Positions 42,101 through 49,531 are shown, counted from the first letter of the stretch. The stretch is 49,794 nucleotides of DNA from an uncultured Clostridia bacterium (GCA_947176425.1 CAMWQV010000001.1:1-49794); one strand, 5' to 3'. The notes: a model not told the origin generated them from the letters alone. Numbers and translations are program-made.

Positions 42101-42676
42101 CTTCAGCGCCATCGCCACGCCGGCGGTGGCGACAGCCTGTCCCGCTGCCTCGAAGGCTTGAACGGTCTGTTCTCCGAAGCTGGCGGCACCCTGGGCCGCC
42201 CGGTCCTGCTCCTCCTGGAGCTCCTTGATTCTGGCGGTCAGTTCTTGGTCCTTCTGGGCCAAATTCGCCGTGTCCACCCCGGCCTCTTTCAGTTTCGCGC
42301 CGGTGGTCTGGAGCTTTTGGTTCTGCCGTTCCAGGGCCGTTTCGGTGTCCTTGATACGCTGTTCCAGCTTAACCTTTTCCCGTTCCAGTCCGGCAATTGT
42401 GGCAGCATCATGTTCTTCAGCATTCCGCGCTGCCTTGATCTGCTCAATCAGAAGCGCTTCCTGCTGTCTCAGGTTGTCCAGCTTAGCTGTGGTATTTTGG
42501 ACTGCCGCCTGTTGCTTCTGGAAAGAGCTGATATCGCCCTGGAGCCGGTGAAGGTCCTGAATCTCTTTGCCCAGACGGGAGAACTCCGCCTGGGCCTTGG
42601 AGAAGGTTCCGCTGAAACCGCCGTTCATTCTGGCGTTTAAGGCAAACAACATCTCATAGGTTTTCGCGGTAGCCAT
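39176..42676 (-). CDS. Tail tape measure protein
   Basis: 1166 residues. N-terminal coiled coil (about 20-200), then the TP901-type conserved core: GATTKFTAKESADAMGYMAM, then GWNAQQMMSGMDGVIQLAAA, and TFKQSASIAGALGYNIEDVA. Transmembrane-like segments lie about 520-590, followed by long coiled coils and a tail ending near RNRPRRGYASG. It sets tail length and ejects with DNA. By length it suggests a tail of roughly 170 nm, using the usual 1.5 Å per residue. Confidence 0.93.
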   Translation of the reverse strand: MATAKTYEMLFALNARMNGGFSGTFSKAQAEFSRLGKEIQDLHRLQGDISSFQKQQAAVQNTTAKLDNLRQQEALLIEQIKAARNAEEHDAATIAGLEREKVKLEQRIKDTETALERQNQKLQTTGAKLKEAGVDTANLAQKDQELTARIKELQEEQDRAAQGAASFGEQTVQAFEAAGQAVATAGVAMALKEITDAFLECVGVAGDFEEAMSTVEALSQANAQEMAALTAEAKELGATTKFTAKESADAMGYMAMAGWNAQQMMSGMDGVIQLAAASGEDLAMVSDIVTDNLTAFGLAASDTAHFADVLAAAATNSNTNVSIMGETFKQSASIAGALGYNIEDVAVAVGLMANAGVKGSIAGTALKNTFNGLLEGVTLTGAAFGEYDFTAIKADGTMKNFMETIEELRDVFMEMTEAERVNNAMALAGQRGYNGLLAILNATEEDFSSLALSIDNCTGAAQRMAAVKLDNLNGQLTLMNSAWDALRTTIGEEFNPELRRAAEIGTDVLTWVNEFVQEHPALVKGVMTFTGAMGAATVAITGASAAMKVFQALNVAALFTGPAGAILGGAAAVAGLTAAVVGLVTAANDGGPAVKELTEATRDMKDAMDDAGAAYNQTANQTLAVAQAAETYIAKLEELGEGTDASDEHSRAYLNTLSLLCNALPELTEYVNLETGAIEGGTEALRSQTEAWKKKSEAQAYQEYMNGVMGQYNEVMTESAANSLKLTEAEIKLEKIEKAREAGLARMNELESKGAALTNEEQAEYYQLQDALLGYNSEMLDAVDAVRTYTEAVEKDNEALAEAEAVLNDTQEAYERLTGVTGAQTEAEAEAARQTQELQGVIETTAERIAGLAEAYNDAYNAALESIQGQYALWDEADKVVATSAGSINSALESQITYWDNYNQNLESLRERTADIEGLGDVIASFADGSTDSVNAIAGMASASDKDLAAMVENWQELQQAQSDASQSIADLKTDFSNQMDELQQELAADIEAMDLSDEAIEAGRATIQGYINAVNDMLPQVQSGYQTIALAAFNSMGPVSYSNRVLDKNRPRRGYASGTEDAQPGWAMVGENGPELMFFNGGEKVLNAAQTSALQAKAEPAVSAKLAAGGGSRVAAGPVQVTFQIGGSATQETVQDLREFADDIVDRVVDVLEDRDADAMRRALV

Positions 42677-42696
42677 AAAACACCCCCCTCCTGGAA

Positions 42697-42734
42697 TAGA
42701 AAACGGCCCAAGGCATTTTGGCCTTGAACCGTTT
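42697..42734 (-). terminator. Terminator between HNH gene and tape measure
   Basis: Minus strand: nested stem AACGG..CAAGGC/GCCTTG..CCGTT then TTTTC. It may stop transcription of the inserted HNH block before the tape-measure gene. Confidence 0.5.
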
Positions 42735-42738
42735 CAAA

Positions 42739-43257
42739 TTATTGCTTTTTCTTCTTGTCTGTAAAAACTTTTTTGCTATTCTCTGACCGTGTAATCCATC
42801 GGCAGTTATCAGGAGAGTAGCCCTTGTCATTGTCAATGCGGTCAATCGTCAGGTCATCGCGGTAACCGTTTGCAAGTGCCCATTTTCGGAATGCTTCATA
42901 GCTTTTTTCCCATTCAGCACATACAAAAATTCCACGTCCACCATACCGATTGTAGCGTTTATTTGACGGGTACTTACACCGTGCTCTCATGTCGTTATAA
43001 ATTCGATACAATCGGCTTGTTCTGGAATCCCCATGTGTGCGCCGGGAGGCAGGTAAGGTATTTTTTCTGACGCATCCGCAATTTGTAGAGTTGCCAGACC
43101 GAAGATTTTTGCCCAAAACTAAAGCAGTATTTCCACAGTCGCATCGACAAAGCCATTTAGTGTCTCTACTTCCGCATGGAGCAATGTACACTGAATCTAC
43201 ACCCATCACCACCAGCCTCCCGAACCGCTGGCCCGTCAGGTCAATCAGTTTGCCCAT
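42739..43257 (-). CDS. HNH endonuclease-like protein
   Basis: 172 residues. N-terminal zinc-binding (CRCDCGN, NCGCVR), middle RLYRIYNDMRARCKYP, and an HNH-type core (LTIDRIDNDKGYSPDNCRWI). Typical of free-standing phage homing endonucleases of the GSTNCGC type. It overlaps the ImmA remnant by 17 nt and lies in the cargo block between chaperone and tape measure. Confidence 0.8.
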   Translation of the reverse strand: MGKLIDLTGQRFGRLVVMGVDSVYIAPCGSRDTKWLCRCDCGNTALVLGKNLRSGNSTNCGCVRKNTLPASRRTHGDSRTSRLYRIYNDMRARCKYPSNKRYNRYGGRGIFVCAEWEKSYEAFRKWALANGYRDDLTIDRIDNDKGYSPDNCRWITRSENSKKVFTDKKKKQ

Positions 43258-43644
43258 ATCTCGCCCCCGCTAAGGTCTCCTTCCCATATTTGCGGATAAG
43301 GTCATGGGTAAATAGAGCAACAGCAAAGTAGTTTGCCTCTGATTCTGCAAAATCGGGATATTGGTCATAGACCGACTGCCGATAGTCTAGATGGCCGAGC
43401 AGAATATGGCCAAGTTCATGGGCGATAGTAAATCGGGTCTCTTCCGTCCGGCACCCGTCCCTGAAAAGAATCACATAGGTTCCGTCCGTTGCTTTGAAAG
43501 TGATTCCCGGTGTTCTACTCAAATCGAGCCCAATCTTTTTGCCGCTTTTGGGGAACTCGCATAAGAGGAGACTCGGATGCCGTAGTCCTCACAGATTTTA
43601 TTGAAATCGATTTTCCCGAAAAGATCTTTTTTGCCATCAACCAT
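43241..43644 (-). pseudogene. ImmA/IrrE-type metallopeptidase, frameshifted
   Basis: From ATG at 43644 (GGAGGG 7 nt upstream) the reading gives VDGKKDLFGKIDFNKICEDY and on to SSPKAAKRLGSI, then TGA. The catalytic part is in another frame: IGLDLSRTPGITF then FTIAHELGHILLGH. A single A missing from an A run (GCAAAAAGATTGG) explains the break; adding one A restores PKAAKKIGLDL. A mutation, a sequencing error or a -1 slip on the A run are all possible. Second ImmA of the phage. Confidence 0.7.
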
Positions 43645-43867
43645 ATGTAATCCCTCCATTCATATCACGATACTTAGGCCCGACGCTGCCGATATGCTTT
43701 TTTTGTTTGGCTCTGCGCTCTTTGAGCCATGCTTGGTAGCGCTCCTCTGCTCCCGGCATCGAAAAGACCTGTTCGGTCAGTGCCAGCGCGCCTTTCGCAA
43801 GTTCAATGCGCCGAAAATCTGGGATAGACGCGACATCAATGCTCAGCGTGGGATTTTTATTTTTCAT
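43637..43867 (-). CDS. Hypothetical small protein upstream of ImmA
   Basis: 76 residues, helical and basic in the C-terminal half (AWLKERRAKQKKHIGS). It overlaps the ImmA start by 8 nt (ATGGTTGA). Its leader carries the shared 62-bp block (43872-43933) with a hairpin before the AAGGAGG site. Unknown family; coupling with ImmA suggests a substrate or partner. Confidence 0.55.
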   Translation of the reverse strand: MKNKNPTLSIDVASIPDFRRIELAKGALALTEQVFSMPGAEERYQAWLKERRAKQKKHIGSVGPKYRDMNGGITYG

Positions 43868-43871
43868 GAAA

Positions 43872-43933
43872 CCTCCTTGAAAATTCCCGGGAGGTCTGAT
43901 AGAATGGATTTATCAAACCTCCCTGGTTTGGTG
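43872..43933. repeat. 62-bp promoter/leader block, copy B
   Basis: Partner of 24368-24429. Differences fall in the outer hairpin stem and mostly keep pairing (CCAGGGAGG with CCTCCCGGG). Confidence 0.7.
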
Positions 43934-43980
43934 TAATAGGGTGTTGGTGTGGTTTGCAAGGCCGCCAACACTCTATTTTT
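43877..43980 (+). ncRNA. Candidate small RNA B with anti-Shine-Dalgarno sequence
   Basis: Promoter TTGAAA (43877-43882), 17 bp, TAGAAT (43900-43905), predicted start near 43912. Terminator 43938-43980: stem AGGGTGTTGG/CCAACACTCT then ATTTTT. About 69 nt, 5' part shared with RNA A, 3' part different. It is divergent to the 76-residue gene. Confidence 0.6.
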
Positions 43981-44056
43981 ATTCTGCTGTTAAGGTACAT
44001 ATATGTAAAGGGGCGGACTGTTTTCCCCGAACCGTGTGGGTGGCCCACGGTCATTA

Positions 44057-44161
44057 TTGTACACCGTTTAGTTTACTATGTCCATTGTCAGATACACCAA
44101 ATAGTGTACTTTCTTTTCGTTTATTTTGTACATTGATTAGTTTACTATTTTCCCCTATAAT
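44057..44161 (+). promoter_or_regulatory. Promoter and operators of the HTH/GIY-YIG pair
   Basis: TTGATT (44133-44138), 17 bp, TATAAT (44156-44161). A 23-bp direct repeat (TTGTACA...TTAGTTTACTAT) lies at 44057-44079 and 44126-44148, with a TACAC/GTGTA inverted repeat (44093-44108) between. Likely autorepressor sites. Confidence 0.6.
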
Positions 44162-44190
44162 ACAATCTATCAAAAGAAGAAGGTGGTTAC

Positions 44191-44427
44191 ATGTCTGCGT
44201 CCTCAGCAATTCGTCAGCGGTTAAGGGATATCAATATGTCACAAACACAATTAGCAGAGGCTCTAGGAACCAATAAGCAAAATTTAGGAAATAAATTGAG
44301 AAGAGACAATTTTTCTGCCCAAGAATTGGCAAGTATTTGCAAAATTATCGGCCTAAAGTTGACTATGATTGAAAGTGAACCGGGGAAATACGTTATTGAA
44401 TATGACAGCTCCAACGGGGGAGATTGA
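44191..44427 (+). CDS. Small XRE-like helix-turn-helix protein
   Basis: 78 residues, helix-turn-helix NMSQTQLAEALGTNKQNLGN, then KLRRDNFSAQELASICKIIG and a short beta tail. Probably an autorepressor or antitoxin-like regulator of the pair. Its stop overlaps the leader of the next gene, which starts 3 nt later. Confidence 0.72.
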   Translation: MSASSAIRQRLRDINMSQTQLAEALGTNKQNLGNKLRRDNFSAQELASICKIIGLKLTMIESEPGKYVIEYDSSNGGD

Positions 44428-44429
44428 TT

Positions 44430-44933
44430 ATGGAGCGAGTCTACATTTTCGATTTCGGTGACAAAATCAAGGCTGGATATTCAACCAATGTACAAAAACG
44501 ACTCAGAACAATTGAACTTTCATCGGGTGTCAAAGCCAAACAGATATACAGTGTTGCGGCGGGGCGAAAAAAAGAAAAACTGTTGCATAGTTGGCTTGAT
44601 AACCGCTTGGAGGGAGAATTTTTTGCCTTTCCATTTACAGATGCAAAAGAGCTTTTAGACAAGATTGCCAACGGAGAAATCACAGATCCGCCAAATCAAC
44701 CAGTATTTCCCATAAAGCAAGGACATATGTCATACCAAAAACTTTTCTCTCTAATGGCAGAAAAAGGGATTAAAAAGTACGACCTTCGCAAAATGGGGAT
44801 ATCGCCAACCATTGTTGACCGCCTAGTAAAAAACAGCGATGTGAACACATCAACAATCATGCGGTTGTGTGAAATCCTTGATTGCCAACCAGGAGACATC
44901 ATGGAATATGTGGAGGACGAAGCGGGGAATTGA
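44430..44933 (+). CDS. GIY-YIG (T5orf172/MUG113-like) domain fused to a Cro/CI-type HTH
   Basis: 167 residues from ATG at 44430 (GGGGGAG 8 nt upstream). The N-terminal part (VYIFDFGDKIKAGYSTNVQKR, then LHSWLDNRLEGEFFAF) matches the degenerate GIY-YIG nuclease fold of T5orf172/MUG113 with catalytic-like Tyr/Arg/Glu. The C-terminal 70 residues (SLMAEKGIKKYDLRKMGISP, then IMRLCEILDCQPGDI) form an XRE/HTH_26 domain. The fusion suggests a DNA-targeted nuclease or nuclease-derived regulator. Confidence 0.68.
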   Translation: MERVYIFDFGDKIKAGYSTNVQKRLRTIELSSGVKAKQIYSVAAGRKKEKLLHSWLDNRLEGEFFAFPFTDAKELLDKIANGEITDPPNQPVFPIKQGHMSYQKLFSLMAEKGIKKYDLRKMGISPTIVDRLVKNSDVNTSTIMRLCEILDCQPGDIMEYVEDEAGN

Positions 44934-44947
44934 TTCCCCGCTTTCGC

Positions 44948-45136
44948 TTATTTACTAGCGGCCTCCTTCTCCTCAGCTACCACGATGTTATTGGCCTTGA
45001 TCCACTGGCGCAGTTTCCAAAGCGGAAGTGTCAGCCAAAATGGTATTGGAGTGTTGTTGTTCCGCGCCAGGATTATGCACTGTTTCTGGAGCCATAACCC
45101 TCCGTCGCCGGTTACGACCCCGACCGCAGCAAAAAA
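44948..45136 (-). other. Programmed -1 frameshift site and extension of the tail chaperone
   Basis: Minus strand T TTT TTG (45130-45136) in frame CGT TTT TTG. A -1 slip reads on to 44948 for 60 further codons: GDGGLWLQKQCIILARNNN, then PFWLTLPLWKLRQWIKANN. This W..L..W.L..W pattern matches gpE' type extensions. Product about 192 residues versus 137 for the short form. The P2 E/E' pair uses the same heptamer. Confidence 0.75.
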
Positions 45137-45525
45137 CGCCGGGCACTCATGTAGATGTTCTGATAGTCTCGGATAGGCAGCGCCCGGAGCATATCCGCGT
45201 CCACGATGCGGATACCGTTGTCATCCCGGTTGGTGCAGGCCCGAACAGCCATGCCCGCCAGGAATGCCCCAGTGAGTGCAGGCACCACCAGCGTCTTGCC
45301 GTGGCGGAGCATATCATCTTCGACGGCCTCGAAATCCTTGCCCGTCAGCTCACCCCAGTTAAAAGACAGCTCCGTGACCGTGTGCCCCCGGAACTGGAAC
45401 GGTTCTTTGAAGGTGTGCGTGTAAGTCATGACATCCGGCTCAGCCTTTGCCGCTTTTTCCAGCGCAGTGGCGGCCTCTGCCGCAGCCTCCAATACAGTGA
45501 TGTCGGTTTTCTCCTCAGGACTCAT
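45112..45525 (-). CDS. Phage tail assembly chaperone (gpE-like)
   Basis: 137 residues; mid-part FKEPFQFRGHTVTELSFNWG and ARACTNRDDNGIRIVD are the XkdN/gpE pattern. It lies between tube and tape measure as usual, although the cargo block separates it from the latter. It helps fold the tape measure during tail assembly. Its last codons contain the T TTT TTG slippery site. Confidence 0.82.
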   Translation of the reverse strand: MSPEEKTDITVLEAAAEAATALEKAAKAEPDVMTYTHTFKEPFQFRGHTVTELSFNWGELTGKDFEAVEDDMLRHGKTLVVPALTGAFLAGMAVRACTNRDDNGIRIVDADMLRALPIRDYQNIYMSARRFLLRSGS

Positions 45526-45591
45526 GGGTAATACTCCTTTCCAAAATCAGACAGGCCCCGGACAGCCACGCCGCCCGAAGCCTGTTCATTG

Positions 45592-46113
45592 TTACTTGCC
45601 CAGCGCCTTGCGCACCTCGGCCATGTAGTCCACACCGCCAATGACGCACTTCATGTTGCGCTTGTCGATTTCCCACAGCTGTTCACCGTTCTTGTAGGCA
45701 GCGAAGTAATACACCACGTATTCGCCGGAGCTATCGGCAGAACTCATGGGAGCCACAGTGCCAGGGTCGGTGGTCTTGGGCCGGACAATCATGACATATT
45801 TGTCCGCCCAGAGGCCTTCTTCCGCTTGTTCGACATCCCAGTATTCTTCGGCCACTCTCATATCCAGCTGGTGCTTCTTGGGGGACATTAATTTCACTGC
45901 ATCCCCGTGGGGGGTGAGCCAAGTGATGGTGGTAGTCATGTTGTCCACCATGCCGTACAGCGGAACCTCCATGTTGCCCATCATTCCTGCACCAGAAATC
46001 TGAACACAGGGGAAAGCAATGGGGGGCAGCTTCACCTTGGCCACGCCCAGGAGATTGATGCTGTCCTCATAAATTTCCAAATTAATGTACGCTGCCGGTT
46101 GTTTTGTACTCAT
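45592..46113 (-). CDS. Major tail tube protein (FII-like)
   Basis: 173 residues. Beta-rich with VKLPPIAFPCVQISGAGMMG and PMYG-like segments, matching P2 FII tail tube proteins. It directly follows the sheath gene, as expected. Confidence 0.88.
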   Translation of the reverse strand: MSTKQPAAYINLEIYEDSINLLGVAKVKLPPIAFPCVQISGAGMMGNMEVPLYGMVDNMTTTITWLTPHGDAVKLMSPKKHQLDMRVAEEYWDVEQAEEGLWADKYVMIVRPKTTDPGTVAPMSSADSSGEYVVYYFAAYKNGEQLWEIDKRNMKCVIGGVDYMAEVRKALGK

Positions 46114-46155
46114 AGTTTAACTCCTTCTGATTTGGTTCGTCCCTGCCCGGGAAAT

Positions 46156-46171
46156 TCCCAGACGTTTGGGA
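46156..46171. repeat. Dispersed palindrome copy 4
   Basis: TCCCAGACGTTTGGGA between sheath and tube genes, inside a larger hairpin with CCCTG/CAGGG and CCGG arms (46141-46186). As RNA this could attenuate or protect the sheath transcript. Confidence 0.6.
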
Positions 46172-46202
46172 TTTTGCCGGACAGGGAGAATATACCGGAT
46201 TA

Positions 46203-47657
46203 TTAAGCGGTCATCTTAAGGGCGTTGGTCAGGTAGTCCACGTCGAACTCCAGCGTGAAGCGGATCTCCTGCGCCGGGACGGGCGGAGTCATATAAATAT
46301 GAAAGCTGATGATACCAGCCAACAGACCGGTCACCGGATTCTCCGATGCTTTCAGTTCAACTCTGGCGCCCAGCAGATACTCCTGGCTCACCAGGCCGTT
46401 GAGCCAGATGTTGCAGGTGTCCTGGATGTTGTCCAGCAGCCGCAGGTTCATCGGCTTGTCCAGCTTGCTCCAGAACGTCCGAATGAGGGTGTTGGCCACG
46501 AAGTCGAACATCCTGCTCACCGGAATGAACTGATCCTTCACATCGGTGTTGCCGGGATAGCAGGCGGTGTAGTTGTTCCGCGCCGTCCAGCCCATGGACA
46601 TGAAGTTCAGTGCCGTCACGATGCCGTAGCCGGCGACGATGTTGGTCTGCTCGAAGGTCAGGCTGATCTCCGTGCCATCCTCCAAGCAGCAGCCGTCCAT
46701 CTTGAAGTTCTTGTTGGACGGGCTCTCGTAGGGCACACCGCCGTTGTTGGTGTCCACCTGGGCCATCAGGCCCGCCAGCTGGGTACTCATGTGGAACTTG
46801 TAGCCGCCCAGCTTGACCATGGGCCAGCAAAGGATCTGGTCATCATCCACGATGTTGTTCTCGTTCTTCCAGGGCAGCAGATCAGAATACTTGCGGACGC
46901 CGTCTTCGCCGGTATCCGCATCAATCAGAGCCTTGGCCCGGAACAGGCCGTTGATGCCTTCCGCCTTGGTGGCCATGACGGCGGCCACCACACTGTCGTG
47001 CGACCAGCCGGGGGCGCAGATCAGGTCGGGAATCAGACCCACCGTACTCATACAGGCGTTGATGACGCTCAGTCCCTCCACGATGTCAGTCTTCGCCACC
47101 GCATCAGGCTTGACAGCGGCATACTTGATATACAGCTTCGCCTCATCGTAGTACTCGCCGGAGTCCAGCAGTTCCACGACACAGGTGTCCGTGTCCCCAT
47201 CGTAGAGGATACTGTAGTCCGCGTCCGGCTCCAGCACAGCTTCAAAGTCTGAGTCCGTGCTGACCTGGATGGTAGACGCAATGGCATCGAAGGGAATCGA
47301 CGCCTGGTGGCCGGTCACGGGGATAGCCTCCCGACCGTCACCGGCCGCGCTGTCCTTCATGCTGGTTTTGCCGGAATCCAGCACATTGCAGAAAACAACA
47401 GGCTGGCAGCCGTAAAGCTGGAAGTGGGAGTACATGAACTCGCACAGGGGGTACTTCTTCCAGTCATAGGAAAAGCCCAGCCGTTCCACTGCCTCGTCCC
47501 AGCTGGTGGCCAGCACTGGCACATTGGCCTTCGCCGGGCTGCTGGCAGTATGGGCAGGGGCCGCGCCCACAACAAACGGGATACTCACATCCGCCTTGAC
47601 CGGGGTGCTGACCGCCGTTGACTCCTCATGCGCATGAACGCCAAGATTCAAATCCAT
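46203..47657 (-). CDS. Contractile tail sheath protein
   Basis: 484 residues: VPVLATSWDEAVERLGFSYD near the N-terminus, SVINACMSTVGLIPDLICAP, and the C-terminal sheath domain NIWLNGLVSQEYLLGARVEL then ENPVTGLLAGIISFHIYMT. Sheath FI family. Marks the phage as a contractile-tailed type. Confidence 0.93.
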   Translation of the reverse strand: MDLNLGVHAHEESTAVSTPVKADVSIPFVVGAAPAHTASSPAKANVPVLATSWDEAVERLGFSYDWKKYPLCEFMYSHFQLYGCQPVVFCNVLDSGKTSMKDSAAGDGREAIPVTGHQASIPFDAIASTIQVSTDSDFEAVLEPDADYSILYDGDTDTCVVELLDSGEYYDEAKLYIKYAAVKPDAVAKTDIVEGLSVINACMSTVGLIPDLICAPGWSHDSVVAAVMATKAEGINGLFRAKALIDADTGEDGVRKYSDLLPWKNENNIVDDDQILCWPMVKLGGYKFHMSTQLAGLMAQVDTNNGGVPYESPSNKNFKMDGCCLEDGTEISLTFEQTNIVAGYGIVTALNFMSMGWTARNNYTACYPGNTDVKDQFIPVSRMFDFVANTLIRTFWSKLDKPMNLRLLDNIQDTCNIWLNGLVSQEYLLGARVELKASENPVTGLLAGIISFHIYMTPPVPAQEIRFTLEFDVDYLTNALKMTA

Positions 47658-47669
47658 GTTGTTTCCTCC

Positions 47670-48008
47670 TTACGCTTTCCCAGCTACACGCTGGTAGTTC
47701 TTGTACAGCGCATTGCCGGGTTTCTTCACCCTCAGCCGGGCCTCCGGGAGTTTCTCTCCAGAGACGATGAGAGTCTTGATCAGGGGATACTTCTTGATGG
47801 CATCATCCCATGTAGCCAGAGCCTTCTTCCGCGTCCCGCGGCAGATGTCGCCGTGCTGGATGAGGCCCGTGATGCTGGGGCCGATGTAACAGAAAAACCC
47901 GGCAGCATCGCCGCCGGACTTTTCCTTATTGATGATGGGGGTATCAGGGGCGCCCGCCTTGGGCTCCTGGGCATCCTCCGCCCCGGTGGTCAATTTGGTT
48001 TTTTCCAT
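47670..48008 (-). CDS. Hypothetical tail-module protein
   Basis: 112 residues from ATG at 48008 (GAAAGGAAGG about 8 nt upstream). Contains ICRGTRKKALATWDDAIKKY, also seen in the same place in clostridial myoviruses. A basic small protein of unknown role beside the sheath gene. Confidence 0.6.
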   Translation of the reverse strand: MEKTKLTTGAEDAQEPKAGAPDTPIINKEKSGGDAAGFFCYIGPSITGLIQHGDICRGTRKKALATWDDAIKKYPLIKTLIVSGEKLPEARLRVKKPGNALYKNYQRVAGKA

Positions 48009-48516
48009 GGGGTACCTTCCTTTCAACGGTGGGGAGATGCCAGGTAGTGATCATCTCTCCAAGATAAAATGGTGAAACCGCGGTTTGGTTCGGGTTGCCG
48101 GGGTACACAAGTGTTTCCACCCCGGCGTCAAGGTCAAGCTTGAACTGTTTTCCGATAACTACTTCTTCCAGGAGGGCGATACGCATTCGCTCCATTAGAG
48201 TCAGCAGCGCCAGCTTGCCCTCCTGCTCGTTTGCGTGGTACACGCAAAAGCAAGTGCGCACCACAGCGGTGGACTGCATAAGCTTCACGCCATTGGGGCG
48301 CTGAACTGCCCCGTCCTTACCTGTGATAATCTCGTGGGTTATGAAGGGGGCTTTTCGGGCGTAGGATCGGAGTTCAGGCAGGCAGGGGGTGTATACCGTG
48401 GCCGCTCTATCCGGCGGGTTCTCGTCATCCTCCTGGGGCTGAACCGGGAGCAGCAGATCTCCAGTATGTTTCTCGCTGAACGCCTCCAACTGCTCCAGCA
48501 ACGTGACTTTTGTCAT
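47944..48516 (-). CDS. Hypothetical tail completion protein
   Basis: 190 residues from ATG at 48516. Its 3' end overlaps the next gene by 65 nt, long for this phage; the C-terminal 20 residues (HRGGGCPGAQGGRP) look non-native, so a recent frameshift near the end is possible. Position fits a tail terminator-like protein. Confidence 0.6.
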   Translation of the reverse strand: MTKVTLLEQLEAFSEKHTGDLLLPVQPQEDDENPPDRAATVYTPCLPELRSYARKAPFITHEIITGKDGAVQRPNGVKLMQSTAVVRTCFCVYHANEQEGKLALLTLMERMRIALLEEVVIGKQFKLDLDAGVETLVYPGNPNQTAVSPFYLGEMITTWHLPTVERKVPHGKNQIDHRGGGCPGAQGGRP

Positions 48517-49169
48517 GCCTGTGCCCCCCAACCGCTGAGAATACGTAAGACCTCATGGTCAAGCCGCTCCTCAAACTTTTTCATGGACTCCTGAGCCAGT
48601 TTCTCCGACACTTCCTCACTGCCCAGCATTTGAGAAACAGAGGAACCCATCAGCTCTTTGATTGCGTCTCCGCCATTGCTATCGGCTTTGCCGCTGCGCT
48701 CAAAAATACCAATGTGGCCGGATTTCATCTGCGCTGTAAATGCGTTTCTGAATTGTGTAGGGGATGTGTCTTTCAGCTGGTGCCCCCGGGCGGCGATACT
48801 GGGATGGACCCACCGGTACGCACCGTTGACCATCGCCTCGACCCACTTGCTCGTATCTGGAGTAGGCTGTGCGGGGGCAGCTCCATCATAACGGTACAGG
48901 GGTATCTTGCTGCCGTAAAATATAACTGCGGCTGTTGGCCCATTCTGATAGTTATAGCTGACCCTTACATTTTCGCTGGCCCGGATATTGGCAACAGAAA
49001 TAGCGTACCGTTCCCGGATTGCCTGCGCACTGTGGGACCGAAGATGGGAAACCGCCCTGTCCAATGCGTTTTTGACCGCTTTGTCCATACCACCCTCGAT
49101 ACCAGCCAACAGCTTTTTGGCTCGGTCAAGAGTTTCCTTGCCAGCAACCTCCACGCGAACGGTGCTCAT
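48513..49169 (-). CDS. Minor tail protein Z/HK97 gp10-like
   Basis: 218 residues. Pattern DRAKKLLAGIEGGMDKAVKN, then RYAISVANIRA and HIGIFERSG matches prophage minor tail protein Z. Overlaps neighbours by 4 nt at both ends. Confidence 0.8.
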   Translation of the reverse strand: MSTVRVEVAGKETLDRAKKLLAGIEGGMDKAVKNALDRAVSHLRSHSAQAIRERYAISVANIRASENVRVSYNYQNGPTAAVIFYGSKIPLYRYDGAAPAQPTPDTSKWVEAMVNGAYRWVHPSIAARGHQLKDTSPTQFRNAFTAQMKSGHIGIFERSGKADSNGGDAIKELMGSSVSQMLGSEEVSEKLAQESMKKFEERLDHEVLRILSGWGAQA

Positions 49170-49531
49170 TGGGCCATCGCCTCCAGTTCAACATGCAGCA
49201 TCCCCATGTGGCTGGTGGACGCCACCACGTAGTATTTCTGAAAGAAACTTCCGCCCTCACGGGTGGCAATCTCCAGGCTGGCCCCCTGTTTCGGCACCTT
49301 GCCGCCCATGTCCTCCTGGGCGCAGTAGAGGACGGCGGTCATCATATGCAGGCCCCGAACATGGTCATCGGTCAGGCGGTCACGCTTTTCCTGCACAGGC
49401 CCTTCCAGCACCACAGGGATGTCCGGGTACTCCTCTCCGTCATAGCGGACGGTGCGGTTCTCGGCAAACTCGTCTGTGTTCAGAAAGACCTTGTGGATGT
49501 CCCGCTTGACCATGTCCTTGAACTTGCTCAT
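49166..49531 (-). CDS. Head-tail joining-type protein
   Basis: 121 residues with VRYDGEEYPDIPVVLEGPVQ, a pattern of Gifsy-2-type/head-tail connector proteins. The order (next to gp10-like and before the head genes) supports a head-tail connector. Confidence 0.65.
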   Translation of the reverse strand: MSKFKDMVKRDIHKVFLNTDEFAENRTVRYDGEEYPDIPVVLEGPVQEKRDRLTDDHVRGLHMMTAVLYCAQEDMGGKVPKQGASLEIATREGGSFFQKYYVVASTSHMGMLHVELEAMAQ

